A stretch of DNA of 64,000 bases from Candidatus Sphingomonas phytovorans (lineage in GTDB: Bacteria > Pseudomonadota > Alphaproteobacteria > Sphingomonadales > Sphingomonadaceae): assembly GCA_029202385.1 (NCBI GenBank), contig CP119314.1, positions 1,242,501 through 1,306,500 of the forward strand, given 5' to 3'. This document shows, piece after piece, positions 1 through 8,856 of the stretch. How positions within the stretch are numbered: position 1 is the stretch's first letter; the number at the start of each line of letters is the position of its first letter. The notes under the pieces are model-generated. The model worked only from the letters and a program-made list of their open reading frames with translations, ran no database searches and was not told where the DNA came from. A program made the position numbers and the translations under genes.

Positions 1-839
1 CGCCGCCCGACACGTTCATCGCCTCGCCGGTGATATAGCGCGCCTGGCCTGAGCAGAGAAAAGCGCAGGCATTGGCTGTGTCCTCGGGCGTGCCGACACG
101 GCCGAGCGGGATACGGCCGCGCATCGCGTCCATATATTCCTCGATCGTCTGGCCGCGCATCTTCGCCATATACTCGTTCTGCCACGATCCGAGACCGGTG
201 GTGACGTGGTTGGGGCAGACCATGTTCACGTTGATCTGCGCGGCGCCCATTTCGATCGCGACCGAGCGGGTAAGACCGACCAGGCCGTGCTTCGACGCGA
301 TATAGGATGAGGTCAGCGCCGAGCCCGATTTCGACCCTCGACTGCCGATCGAAACGATTCGCCCGCGGCCCCAATCGGCCACTTCGTCCTGCTTGAGCAT
401 CTGGTGGATGGCGTGCTTCATCGCGAAGAAGGCGCCGCGCAGATTGACGTCTAGCACCGTATCCCATTGTTCCTGCGTCTGCTCGACGAACGGCCCGAAC
501 AGATAACCGACGCCGGCATTGTTGACGAGGATATCCAGCGTGCCGAATTCGGCGACCGCGCGCGCCACCAGTCCCTCGACCTCGGCCTCGGCGCGCATGT
601 CGGCGCTATGCGTGACGATGTTCGGATGGATCGTGCGCAGGTCCTCGGCGACCTGCTCAAGTTCGGACAGCTCAGCGACGCCGTGTGCGGGCGCCATCGC
701 GCCCTTGGTCTGACCAAGATCGTGCAGCACGATGCGCGCGCCGCTTTCCGCCAGCTTGCGAGCGATGGCCGCGCCAAGGCCACCATGGCGGCCGGCGCCG
801 GTGACGATCGCCACCTTGCCGTCGAGATCGGGATACATG
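1..839 (-). CDS. SDR-family NAD(P)-dependent oxidoreductase (3' end cut by window edge)
   Basis: Classical short-chain dehydrogenase/reductase, oxidising or reducing a hydroxyl/keto group in the cytoplasm with NAD(P). Reading leftward from an ATG at 839 gives 279 codons open to the window edge. The N-terminus reads MYPDLDGKVAIVTGAG followed by the Gly-rich cofactor loop. NNAG lies mid-protein, and the catalytic Ser and YxxxK (SSYIASK) are present. The last visible residues, ITGEAMNVSGG, match the end of the family fold, so only about 5-15 residues are missing. It starts 10 bp after the stop of the upstream flavoprotein gene, so both are probably co-transcribed. Substrate unknown; the catabolic neighbourhood suggests an alcohol intermediate of the same pathway. 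Confidence 0.9.
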
Positions 840-849
840 GGCAGGCTCC

Positions 850-2826
850 TTAGAAATCCATAGCGGCGAGATGGCCTTCGGACGTGGCGGCGAGAACGGT
901 GCGCGGCGCATAGGCGTCTCCGATCAGGCGCACGTCGAGGCCCGCCGCACGGAGCGGCGCCTCAAGCGTGACATCGGGAACGCGGGCCGTGGCATAGGTG
1001 AACAGGGCGACGTCGGTGAGTATCGTTTCGGCGCCGCTATGCACGTCGACATAGGCGACCTCGCCCTCCTCGAAGCGCGAGGCGGCGAGCGGTCGAACCG
1101 ATGTGACGAAGGCGATCTTCTTGCGCCCCAGGCGGGCATACACGCCCTGACGGGTCACCAGCGCCTCGTCGCTCGCGAGGCGTTCGCGGTCAGTGAGCAG
1201 GACGACGCGGTCGAAGCGATCGTGCAGCAGTTCGGCGGCGGCATAGACGAACGCGCCGCCGTCCGCGTCGTGGATCACCGCAGTGCCGGCCTGTCGCCCC
1301 GGTCGCCGGGCGAGATCGGCCATGGCCTCGCGCAGATCGGGGAAAAAGCCTTCGCCGCGATACTCCTCGGGCAGATAGTCCGGCCAGACCGGAGTCGCCC
1401 CGGTCGCCAGCACGACATGGTCGGGGGCCAGGGCGATGATATCCTCGGGCGTCGCGCGCCTATTCCAGTAAAAGGTCGCGCCTGCCCGTTCGGCGGCGAG
1501 ACGCTGGTAATCATAGATGCTGCTGAGATTCTCTCCACCAGGGAGCAGGGCGTGCAACCGCGTCTTGCCGCCGGCCTCGTCGGAAGCGGCGAACACGGTC
1601 ACATCATGCCCGCGCGCGGCGGCGGTCCAGGCGGCTTCCATGCCGGCGATGCCGGCCCCGACGATCACGACGCGCTTGGGAAATGGGGCGGGTCCGGGCT
1701 TCCAGTCAGCTTCGTCTGCCGTGCCGACCTGCGGATTATTGTCGCATTGCAGGCCGCGCCCGACATTGATCATGTGCCAGCAGGTGTTGCACGATACGCA
1801 GTAGCGGATCTGCGCTTCGCGGCCCGTTTCAGCCTTAACGCCCCAGGCCGGATCGGTGACCAGCGGGCGACCGAGCATGACGAGATCGGCCAGGCCGTCG
1901 CGTATGATGCGTTCGCCCTCATTGGGATCGGTGATCAGCCCGAGGGCGCCGAGCGGCGTGCCGGGTGCCGTCTTACCCAAGGCTGCGATCCGGTCGACAT
2001 AGGGCGTGCGCGGGCCGTGCAGGTCAGGCAGATGTTCGTACAGCGTATCGCCATGCGCCCCCCAGCAGTAGGTCAGGTAGTCGACCGCGCCGGTCGCGTG
2101 GACCAGGGCGGTGATCCGCGCGGCGGCGGCGAGATCGATACCATCGGTCATGCCGTCCTCGGCGGGTAGCTTCGCCCCGATGATGAAGTTGTCGCCACAG
2201 CCCGACCGCAGCGCTGCGATCAGCTCGAGCAGCAGCGTCGCGCGGCCTGCCAGATCGCCGCCATAGCGATCTTCACGTATATTAGATCGCGCGGCGAGGA
2301 ACTGGTGGAACAGATGGCCGTGCCCGGCGGAAATCTCGACGCCGGCGAAGCCTGCTAGCTGCAGCGCCTGGGCCGACTGGACGAACTCGCCGATCATCCG
2401 GGCGATCGCCTCTTCGGACAGCACATGCGGGATGGTGCCGCTGAGATCGTCGGGCAGGGCGGATGCGCCATATGCGTTGGGATTGCGAAAGCCCGAACGG
2501 AAACCGCGCCCATTGTCCTGGACCTGGCCGAGCATCAGGCCGCCATGTTCGCCGACCGCATCGGCCCAGCGTGTCAGCTCGCCCGCGTTGATGCCGGACA
2601 GGATCGCGGGCCGGGTCGGTAATCGTTGCCAGCCGAGCATGGCCATCGGCTCGCTCACCAGCATGGCCGCGCCGCCTTTGGCGCGATTGGCGTAATAGTC
2701 GATCAGGCGGGGTGTAACGCGCCCGCCCTCCGCGAAGTGAGTCGACATCGAGGCATGCACGATGCGGTTGCGCAGGCGACGTGTGCCGATCGTCACCGGC
2801 GAGAAGAGGTGGGGGTAGGCGGTCAC
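850..2826 (-). CDS. NADH:flavin oxidoreductase, TMADH / 2,4-dienoyl-CoA reductase type (FMN, 4Fe-4S, FAD)
   Basis: Multidomain flavoprotein of 658 residues, the usual length for the family. An N-terminal old-yellow-enzyme TIM barrel (about 1-340; begins PHLFSPVTIG) is followed by a Cys cluster CxxCxxC-x11-C (RYCVSCNTCW...LQCDNNP), which binds 4Fe-4S in trimethylamine dehydrogenase. A C-terminal FAD/NAD part then begins with VVIVGAGIAGMEAAW. It may reduce an enone or C=C bond, or oxidise an amine. The start codon is GTG at 2826; no in-frame ATG precedes it that would fit the family alignment. It sits between a small unknown gene (15 bp upstream) and the SDR (10 bp downstream), apparently in one operon behind the TonB receptor. 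Substrate not deducible. Confidence 0.9.
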   Translation of the reverse strand: MTAYPHLFSPVTIGTRRLRNRIVHASMSTHFAEGGRVTPRLIDYYANRAKGGAAMLVSEPMAMLGWQRLPTRPAILSGINAGELTRWADAVGEHGGLMLGQVQDNGRGFRSGFRNPNAYGASALPDDLSGTIPHVLSEEAIARMIGEFVQSAQALQLAGFAGVEISAGHGHLFHQFLAARSNIREDRYGGDLAGRATLLLELIAALRSGCGDNFIIGAKLPAEDGMTDGIDLAAAARITALVHATGAVDYLTYCWGAHGDTLYEHLPDLHGPRTPYVDRIAALGKTAPGTPLGALGLITDPNEGERIIRDGLADLVMLGRPLVTDPAWGVKAETGREAQIRYCVSCNTCWHMINVGRGLQCDNNPQVGTADEADWKPGPAPFPKRVVIVGAGIAGMEAAWTAAARGHDVTVFAASDEAGGKTRLHALLPGGENLSSIYDYQRLAAERAGATFYWNRRATPEDIIALAPDHVVLATGATPVWPDYLPEEYRGEGFFPDLREAMADLARRPGRQAGTAVIHDADGGAFVYAAAELLHDRFDRVVLLTDRERLASDEALVTRQGVYARLGRKKIAFVTSVRPLAASRFEEGEVAYVDVHSGAETILTDVALFTYATARVPDVTLEAPLRAAGLDVRLIGDAYAPRTVLAATSEGHLAAMDF

Positions 2827-2841
2827 TGACGATTCATGCGC

Positions 2842-3141
2842 TCAATCCGGCGCATGCATTCGCATCACGCGCTGGAAATAGGCGTCGCGCCACACGGTCC
2901 GTTCGGCCTCCACGGCCGGGTCCGCCCGATAGGCTTCGATATCGGCGCGGGAGATCATGTCCTTCCGGTCGAGCAACCGTTCGATCGTGTCGATCCGTTC
3001 GCGTGCCACGGCGACCTCAGTCATCAGTTCGAAGAAGAAGGTCATCATCTGGTCGATCGATGGATCGTCGAAGAAAACCGGGCGCTTGCCCTTGCTGCTG
3101 CGCGGCAGGCTGACGTCTTCGGGGCGGGTACGTTCGGACAT
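2842..3141 (-). CDS. Small conserved-type protein of unknown function (99 aa)
   Basis: I do not recognise this protein. It is charged and predicted largely helical, with a segment FFFELMTEVAVARERIDTIE that looks amphipathic, and no signal peptide. The frame stays open to 3210, but the ATG at 3141 (MSERTRPEDVS) is preferred because AGGA lies about 11 nt upstream and the extra N-terminal part is low-complexity Pro/Ala. It sits 15 bp before the TMADH-like flavoprotein and 69 bp after the TonB receptor, so it is probably translated from the same mRNA. It could be an accessory or chaperone protein of that flavoenzyme, but nothing in the sequence proves it. Confidence 0.65.
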   Translation of the reverse strand: MSERTRPEDVSLPRSSKGKRPVFFDDPSIDQMMTFFFELMTEVAVARERIDTIERLLDRKDMISRADIEAYRADPAVEAERTVWRDAYFQRVMRMHAPD

Positions 3142-3210
3142 GGGGAAATCCTGTGGCGGAAACGCGCATGGCGGAGCGCAAGGGTGCGCTCCGCCATGCG
3201 GTCTTGGCAA

Positions 3211-5574
3211 TCAGAAGTCGAAGCGCGCGCGCACCGTCCACCGGCCCGGTTCGTTGAGATACGGGAAGATCAGGAAGGACGACACGTAGTTCTTGTTGAA
3301 GCAGTTCGTGCAGTCCGCCGACAGGCTCCAGCCCATGTCGCGATTCCGCAGCATGAGGCCACCGTTGAACAGGCTGTGCTTGGCCTGATAGCCGCGCACG
3401 TCGTTCTGCGCCGACGGGAAGCTGCCGTCGGTATAGGCCCAGGTCACCGAGGGGGTCAGCTGGAAGGAACCGCCCAGATCGGCGGTGTAGTTCGCGCCCA
3501 GGGTCGAGTTGAACGGGGCCACACGCGACGGCAGCGCGATGTTGCCAGCCGCCGTGACGATGCCCTGGTTGCAGTTGGTGGTCACCGCGACGCCAGCCCG
3601 GCAGCTTGCCGCCTGTGCCAGCACCGACGGGTCGACATTGACGAATCGGGCGTGCTGCAACCCCGCGGTCCAGAAGATGTTGAACCCGCGGACCGGCACG
3701 ATGGTCAGTTCCGCTTCCAGGCCGTAATTGCGCAGATCTGCGAAGTTGCGGGTGACGTAGAGGATCTGGCCCGGAACCAGCGGATTCTCGCGGCCGGCCG
3801 GTAGCTGATTGTCGTAATCGTTGAAGTAGAAGCCGTTCAGGTTGAAGCGCACCTTGCGATCGAAGAACTGGGACCGCAGGCCGCCTTCGAAGGACCAGAT
3901 GGTTTCGCGGCCGAACGAGAACATGCCAGCCGCGTTATAGGCGCGCGACACCCAGCCGCCGGACTTGAAGCCTTTGGTCGCCGAGGCGTAGATCGAGATG
4001 TCCGGCGTGAACTTGTAGTTGAGCGCGAAGCGCGGCGTCCACACCTTGGCGGTCTGCTTTACCGGATTGCCCGCCGCGATGATGTCCGCAGTGGTGAAAG
4101 GCTGGTTGAGCCCGACCGAGGGCAGGGGGCTCGCATTCGGCCTGAAGTGAATGTCCTTGAATTCCGCCGTGTAGCGGATGCCTGCGGTGAAGGTGAGATC
4201 GGGCGTAATCTTGTAGTCGCCCTGGAAATATCCCGCGATCGCGTCGGTATTGTTGTACATCGTGCGATCCGCCGCGAGCGTCGGCACGCCGGCTGCCGTA
4301 ATCGAGACGTTGGCGAAGCTCGTCTCGTTATCCTCGCGGATGTAATAGATACCGGCGGTGTAGTTCAGCTTGCCGCCGAACGCCTCGCCATTGGCCTTGA
4401 TCTCCTGGCTGAACTGTCCGTGCCAGCTGTCGTTGGCGAGCACCGACGTGGCGCCTGGCACCGCGGTGATGATGTTGCCGGGATCGGTGTAGACGGTCGT
4501 CGCGCTGGCCAGGCTCATCGCACTGTCGGTGAGGTATTCGTTGTAGATATGGCGATAGCCGGTGATGATGTTGATCGTCAGGTGGTCAGCCGCGTCGATC
4601 TGCAGGTTGGACGTCAGCGCATAGGTCTGGGCGACGTTGCCGAGCTTGTTGTCGGCCAACTGCGGCGAGAGATAATTGCGGCCGCCGAAGACCTGCGACA
4701 CGGTCGAATCCTCGCGCAGGCGCGTATAGCTAACACGCTTGCCGGTCTTGGGATCGTAGAAATTGGGGAAGTTGGCGTAGCTCTGGTAGTTATAGTCGCC
4801 GGTCACGTCCCAGCTTGTGTTGCCGGCGCCGATGAGGCGGAGCGCGCCTCGGAAGCCATAGCTATGCTCCGAATTCAGCTTTTCGCCCGTGACGCGATTT
4901 TCGACATAGCCGGCGTCGTCGATATAATAAGCCTGGATCTTGCTGAGCAGCTTGTCCTTGATGATCGGGATATCGACTGAGCCGCGCACCTGCTTGCGAT
5001 CATATTTGCCGTAGCTACCCTCGACGAAGCCGCCGAAATCCGCCCCCGGTTTCTTCATGATCACGTTGATCGCGCCGCCGGTGGTGTTGCGGCCGAACAG
5101 GGTGCCCTGCGGCCCGCGCAGCACTTCGATCCGCTCGACGTCGAACAGTGAGAAATTGTTGGCGCTTTGCCGCGACATATAGACGTCGTCGACATAGGTG
5201 CCGACGGGCAGATCGAAGGTCGAGATCGTCTCGTTATTGTTCAGGCCGCGCATCGAATAGCTGTTGGCCGTGCCGACCGAGGTGTTGTTGTGGCCGATCA
5301 GGTTGGGAACATAGGACAGGAGGTCGATCGTTCGCGTGATCTGGCGCGTCTGCAATTCCTGCGCGGTGAAGGCGGAAATGGCGATCGGAACATCCTGCAG
5401 CCGCTGCTCGCGGCGCTGTGCCGTGACAACGATCTCCGGGATGCCTTCTTCCTCTGCCACCGGCGCGGATTCGGCGGCTGTCGTCGGGGCTGTCTGGGCA
5501 CTAGCCTGGCTGGCGACTGCCAGCGCATAGAGGCTGAGACCAAAAACCGTGCCGTACCGCAGCTTGTTCGTCAT
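3211..5574 (-). CDS. TonB-dependent receptor, catabolic operon
   Basis: Outer-membrane active transporter of about 787 residues. It has an N-terminal signal peptide (MTNKLRYGTVFGLSLYALA...ASA), a TonB-box-like IPEIVVTAQRR segment, the plug domain (DVERIEVLRGPQGTLFGRN) and a 22-strand-type barrel ending in aromatic F (TVRARFDF), as in the family. The frame can be extended to a TTG at 5589, but ATG 5574 has GAAAGGG at 6-nt spacing. It lies upstream of the small protein, flavoprotein and SDR genes, which suggests uptake of the substrate they metabolise. A 24-bp palindrome in its promoter is shared with the CoA-transferase / lyase promoter 14 kb away. Ligand unknown; the family covers siderophores, sugars and aromatic compounds. 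Confidence 0.95.
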   Translation of the reverse strand: MTNKLRYGTVFGLSLYALAVASQASAQTAPTTAAESAPVAEEEGIPEIVVTAQRREQRLQDVPIAISAFTAQELQTRQITRTIDLLSYVPNLIGHNNTSVGTANSYSMRGLNNNETISTFDLPVGTYVDDVYMSRQSANNFSLFDVERIEVLRGPQGTLFGRNTTGGAINVIMKKPGADFGGFVEGSYGKYDRKQVRGSVDIPIIKDKLLSKIQAYYIDDAGYVENRVTGEKLNSEHSYGFRGALRLIGAGNTSWDVTGDYNYQSYANFPNFYDPKTGKRVSYTRLREDSTVSQVFGGRNYLSPQLADNKLGNVAQTYALTSNLQIDAADHLTINIITGYRHIYNEYLTDSAMSLASATTVYTDPGNIITAVPGATSVLANDSWHGQFSQEIKANGEAFGGKLNYTAGIYYIREDNETSFANVSITAAGVPTLAADRTMYNNTDAIAGYFQGDYKITPDLTFTAGIRYTAEFKDIHFRPNASPLPSVGLNQPFTTADIIAAGNPVKQTAKVWTPRFALNYKFTPDISIYASATKGFKSGGWVSRAYNAAGMFSFGRETIWSFEGGLRSQFFDRKVRFNLNGFYFNDYDNQLPAGRENPLVPGQILYVTRNFADLRNYGLEAELTIVPVRGFNIFWTAGLQHARFVNVDPSVLAQAASCRAGVAVTTNCNQGIVTAAGNIALPSRVAPFNSTLGANYTADLGGSFQLTPSVTWAYTDGSFPSAQNDVRGYQAKHSLFNGGLMLRNRDMGWSLSADCTNCFNKNYVSSFLIFPYLNEPGRWTVRARFDF

Positions 5575-5648
5575 CATTGACCCTTTCAAAAAGCACCCGC
5601 CCCCCGCCGACCCTGTCAGCGTGGCTCCACCTGCAAGCTTCGTTTGTT

Positions 5649-5672
5649 ATTTGTTATAAAGCTATGACATAT
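5649..5672. promoter_or_regulatory. 24-bp palindromic operator candidate, TonB receptor promoter
   Basis: Arms ATTTGTTATA and TATGACATAT flank a 4-bp centre, and the arms are near-perfect inverted repeats. It lies 75 bp upstream of the receptor start (5574), in the 168-bp gap after the GST gene. A sister site at 19659-19682 matches at 18 of 24 positions. The binding protein is unknown; the IclR regulator at 8857 is the nearest candidate. Confidence 0.55.
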
Positions 5673-5742
5673 TAACGCGACTGTCACGCAAATTATGCAC
5701 TGATCCGCGGGATCGCCGCTGGTGTGTCATGGGTGCAACATG

Positions 5743-6336
5743 TCACCCGTTATAGGCCGGGCGCGCCGTCGCGCGATCAAGCCAGCCGAACACATAAGCA
5801 TATGAATCGAGAGACACTTTTGCCGGCCGGGCGAGCGCGGCGATTGCCGCGAGATTGATGTCTGCGACGGAGAAGTCGCCGCCCAGCAGCCAGTCGCGGT
5901 CGGCCAGTGCCGCATCGAGCACCTTGAACGGTGCCTGGAGTTCAAGCTCGGCGCGTTCAGCCGCTGCCGCATCGCGATCGGAGTCGGCTTTGATCGCGCG
6001 CTCGAACAGGCAGACGGTGAGTCCCCGTTCAAGCTCGTTCAATCCCCAGAAGGTCCATTGCCAGACCTGGGCTTCCTGTTCGACGCTCTCGGGATAGAGG
6101 CGGCCGGTACCGTATTTCTTGGCGAGGTACAGGCTTTCGGCGAAGGATTCGAACAGCGTAAAGCCGTCATCGACCAGCGCCGGGACCTTGCCGTTTGGGT
6201 TGATCGCCAGAAAGGCGGATTGCTTCGTCTCGCCCGGCGCTGGTTCGATGTTCTGTACGGACAGGCCAAGTTCGCGGGCGACCCATAAGGGGCGACGCGC
6301 GCGGGATCCGGGGCGGCCGTAGATCGTGATCGTCAT
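5743..6336 (-). CDS. Glutathione S-transferase family protein
   Basis: Cytosolic GST of 197 residues. The thioredoxin-like N-terminal domain starts MTITIYGRPGSRARRPLW, with a Ser near the usual activating position. It carries the NPNGKVPAL(V)DD glutathione-binding segment with cis-Pro and FESFAESLYLAKKYG. An all-helical C-terminal domain follows, including the conserved FSVADINLAA motif. The ATG at 6336 overlaps the stop of the upstream hydrolase (ATGA), indicating translational coupling. The longer frame to 6414 is inside that gene and is not used. It is last in a three-gene operon (flavoprotein, hydrolase, GST). It may conjugate or isomerise an unsaturated or cis-dicarboxylic intermediate, but the substrate cannot be read from the sequence. 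Confidence 0.9.
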   Translation of the reverse strand: MTITIYGRPGSRARRPLWVARELGLSVQNIEPAPGETKQSAFLAINPNGKVPALVDDGFTLFESFAESLYLAKKYGTGRLYPESVEQEAQVWQWTFWGLNELERGLTVCLFERAIKADSDRDAAAAERAELELQAPFKVLDAALADRDWLLGGDFSVADINLAAIAALARPAKVSLDSYAYVFGWLDRATARPAYNG

Positions 6337-7187
6337 GGTTGGTGGCGGCCTTTCGACTGGCGGAAGTTGAGCTTGGCGACGTCGCCGAGGAAATCGAGGA
6401 TCGGCGCCGCCCATTCGGGCGCGCGTTCAAACACCATGCCCGCGCCGCCGGGCAGCTCGGCATAGGTCCAGTCGGTACGGCGTTCGACGAGCTGGCGGCC
6501 CATCGGAAACAGGCGGTCGGTACGGCTGGCGATGACCAGCGTGGGGCATATGATCGCATCCAGATCGGCGTCGAGATCATAAGCGGGCGCCGCGCGGTGG
6601 CCGTCCTCTTTCCAGGGTCCGTTGGCGAAATAGGCAACGACGCCAACGTGCACCGTCTCATCGCTCCACGTCGGGTCGGCGATGCGGCGGACCGTTGCCC
6701 AACGATCCGTAAAGTGGCTGCCGTCGGGCTTGATCTCCTGCATGTCCTGCAAGCCGGTGGCGCGTTCGGTGCGCTGCTCAGGCGAATAATAGGGCATGTT
6801 GTCGGTGATCAGCGCGGCGACCCGGTCAGGCCGCGTTGCCGCGAGGCGTGCGGCGACCAGCGCGCCGCCATGATGGCCGGCGACCGCGAGCTTCCCGAGA
6901 TCGAGGGCATCGATCACTGCCGCAGCGGCATCGGCATAGCCGGCGATGTTTGCCGCCTCGCGTGGCGGATCCGACATGCCGTGACCAGGCATGTCGGGGA
7001 CGATCACCTGGTAGCCGGCCGAGGCCAGTACCGGCATCGCGCGGCGATACTGGATCGACCCCCAGGGTGCCTGATGGATCAGCATGACCGGTGGACCCTC
7101 GCCGAGCGTGCGGCAATGCACCTGCCCATCGGGGCCGTCGATATAGAAGCGGCGCTCGCCGGGCAGGATGTTGACCGAAGGCAGCAT
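6333..7187 (-). CDS. Alpha/beta-hydrolase-fold protein with non-canonical catalytic site
   Basis: 284-residue alpha/beta hydrolase. HQAPWGS (38-44) is the oxyanion region, and MPGHGMSD follows strand 4. The nucleophile elbow reads AGHHGG (103-108), so the normal Ser/Asp/Cys position is His106. The acid Asp is present (ASRTDRLFP), but the usual C-terminal catalytic GH is replaced by GGAGMVFERAPEW. The protein may therefore use another chemistry or be a non-hydrolytic member. The ATG at 7187 overlaps the upstream stop (TGATG), and its own stop overlaps the GST start, giving a tightly coupled operon. The extension to 7265 lies within the flavoprotein gene. Context suggests ring-cleavage product turnover; N-formylmaleamate deformylase-like roles would need a true Ser, which is absent. 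Confidence 0.85.
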   Translation of the reverse strand: MLPSVNILPGERRFYIDGPDGQVHCRTLGEGPPVMLIHQAPWGSIQYRRAMPVLASAGYQVIVPDMPGHGMSDPPREAANIAGYADAAAAVIDALDLGKLAVAGHHGGALVAARLAATRPDRVAALITDNMPYYSPEQRTERATGLQDMQEIKPDGSHFTDRWATVRRIADPTWSDETVHVGVVAYFANGPWKEDGHRAAPAYDLDADLDAIICPTLVIASRTDRLFPMGRQLVERRTDWTYAELPGGAGMVFERAPEWAAPILDFLGDVAKLNFRQSKGRHQP

Positions 7188-8602
7188 CAGTTCACCCCAC
7201 CCGAAAGCCGCTGGCCGAGCAGCCGGCCGAAGGTGAGGGCAGGGGTGACCATCATGCCGCCGCACGCCGCTTTCCCCATCGTCTGGCCCGAGCCGAGCAG
7301 CTCACCGGCGGCGTAGAGGTTGCCGATCGCGCTGCCGTCCTGGCGGATGACCTGAAGGTCGGCGTCCACGGCCAAACCGATCGCACCGGTGATCGCGCTG
7401 CCCTGCATGCGGATCGCGTAGAACGGGCCTTGCCCGATCGTTGCGGGAGCAGGCGCCCGACCGAGGAAGTCATTGCCGGTCTGCACGCCATAGTTGAACG
7501 CATCGACCGTGTCGGCCAGTGCTTCGGCATCGATCCCGGCGCGGCTGGCCAGTTTAGTGATGCTGTCGGCGGTGGAGAAGGAGGGGCCATCCTCCACGAA
7601 TGCCAGCGCCAGATCCTCGCGGCTCCAGCCGACCACGATCGGCGGTGCGGTATCGAGGATATGCTGGTCGAAGATGATCCAGTAGCGCCGGTCCGGCTGC
7701 AGGCTCAGCGCCATCTCGCGTGCATCGACGCTCGGCATGTCCTCGCGGATGAAGCGTTGCCCGTGCGCATTGACATAGATTTCCCATGGCATGCGGCGTT
7801 CCGGGAAATGTTCGACCGTGCCGATCGCGCGCGCTGGGAAGGTAGCGCTGTTGTAAAGCGTGCCGAAATTGTTGAACACATTCTCGAAGCCGCGCAGATA
7901 GCCGCCGACCGACTGACCCAGTTTCAGCCCCGCACCACGCGAAAAGGGGTAGGGGGCGGCGTTGTAAAGCGGATAGCCATTCAGTTCCGCGAACAGCGCC
8001 GGATCCGCGGTATAGCCGCCCGATGCGAGGACGACGTTGGTGGCGGCGAAATCATGCATGGTTCCGTTTGCGTCCTGCGCGGTGACGCCGGTTACGCGGC
8101 CCTCGGTATCGGTGCGCAAGCCAGTGACTTCATGCTGGAGCTTCACTGTCACCGCGCCGCTTGCGACCAGCCCGTCGATGATCGGGACCAGCACGTTCTT
8201 GACGCTGATCCCGCCTTCCGGACCCCAATAATAGCGTTTCTCCCGATAGGGCTCATGGCCGAAGCCGGTAACGGGATGATTGGGCAGGGGCGCGAAACCA
8301 CGGTCCATCAACCAGTCGAACGTGTCGGCTGCGTTGTCGATCGCAAGGCGGGCAAGCGCCGGATCGATCGTGCCCCGGCTGATCCGCATGACGTCCTCGA
8401 AATGGGCATCGGGCGTGTCGGTGATGCCATTCGCGGCCTGCAGGCGCGTGCCCGCCGCGCTCATCTGGCCGGTCGCGACCCATAGGGTACCGCCAAGCTT
8501 GTCCGCCGAGTCGAGGAGCAGAACCGTGGCGCCATGTTCGGCAGCGAAGATGGTTGCGGGAAGTCCCGCCGATCCGCCGCCCACCACGATCAGGTCCCAC
8601 AT
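7187..8602 (-). CDS. FAD-dependent dehydrogenase, fumarate reductase / 3-ketosteroid dehydrogenase superfamily
   Basis: Flavoprotein of 471 residues. The N-terminal Rossmann motif is MWDLIVVGGGSAGLPATIFA, followed by the KLGGTLW loop. The C-terminal FAD-binding end NLYAAGELLGSG...GKAACGGMM is typical of the FAD_binding_2 family (fumarate reductase, KstD, tricarballylate dehydrogenase, urocanate reductase). It likely adds or removes hydrogen across a C-C bond next to a carbonyl. ATG 8602 is chosen because GAGGACGGGAT precedes it; the extension to 8638 runs into the operator. It is first gene of the operon with the hydrolase and GST. The promoter has a perfect TATAAT preceded by a GAAC-N3-GTTC palindrome shared with the methyltransferase promoter. 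Confidence 0.88.
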   Translation of the reverse strand: MWDLIVVGGGSAGLPATIFAAEHGATVLLLDSADKLGGTLWVATGQMSAAGTRLQAANGITDTPDAHFEDVMRISRGTIDPALARLAIDNAADTFDWLMDRGFAPLPNHPVTGFGHEPYREKRYYWGPEGGISVKNVLVPIIDGLVASGAVTVKLQHEVTGLRTDTEGRVTGVTAQDANGTMHDFAATNVVLASGGYTADPALFAELNGYPLYNAAPYPFSRGAGLKLGQSVGGYLRGFENVFNNFGTLYNSATFPARAIGTVEHFPERRMPWEIYVNAHGQRFIREDMPSVDAREMALSLQPDRRYWIIFDQHILDTAPPIVVGWSREDLALAFVEDGPSFSTADSITKLASRAGIDAEALADTVDAFNYGVQTGNDFLGRAPAPATIGQGPFYAIRMQGSAITGAIGLAVDADLQVIRQDGSAIGNLYAAGELLGSGQTMGKAACGGMMVTPALTFGRLLGQRLSGGVN

Positions 8603-8620
8603 ATCCCGTCCTCGATGTCG

Positions 8621-8644
8621 TTCTAAATTATAGAACATCGTTCC
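8621..8644. promoter_or_regulatory. -10 box and palindromic operator of the flavoprotein operon
   Basis: On the minus strand the order is GGAACGATGTTC then TATAATTTAGAA. An 11-bp GAAC-N3-GTTC palindrome (8633-8643) directly abuts the TATAAT -10 box, which is itself inside a TTCTA-N5-TAGAA palindrome (8621-8635). The same GGAAC-N3-GTTCTATA arrangement occurs at 12287-12302. An IclR gene lies next door. The 217-bp gap 8640-8856 shows nothing else convincing. Confidence 0.6.
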
Positions 8645-8856
8645 ATAATAAAGCTAAGCTGCGCCGGGATGCGGGGTCAAGCAACATTTTTGCAGGGATC
8701 GGTGCCAGGCGGAGAGCTCGTGCGAAGTGATGGCACCGTCGCAATGACGGGCGCTCCGATCCTGCCCGATGCTCAAATGAGCGTCAGTGTGCAGGCACCG
8801 ATTGGTCAGGGGGCCATAGCCGACTGTGGATACGGGCGCCTCAGTCGGAAACGATT

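Noticed and set aside
871..2169. 432-codon plus-strand frame
   Set aside because: Antisense to the TMADH-like flavoprotein, whose Fe-S and FAD motifs are clear on the minus strand.
6333..8602. The hydrolase as NicD-like N-formylmaleamate deformylase
   Set aside because: The required Ser nucleophile is His106 and the catalytic His is missing, so this named activity cannot be assigned.
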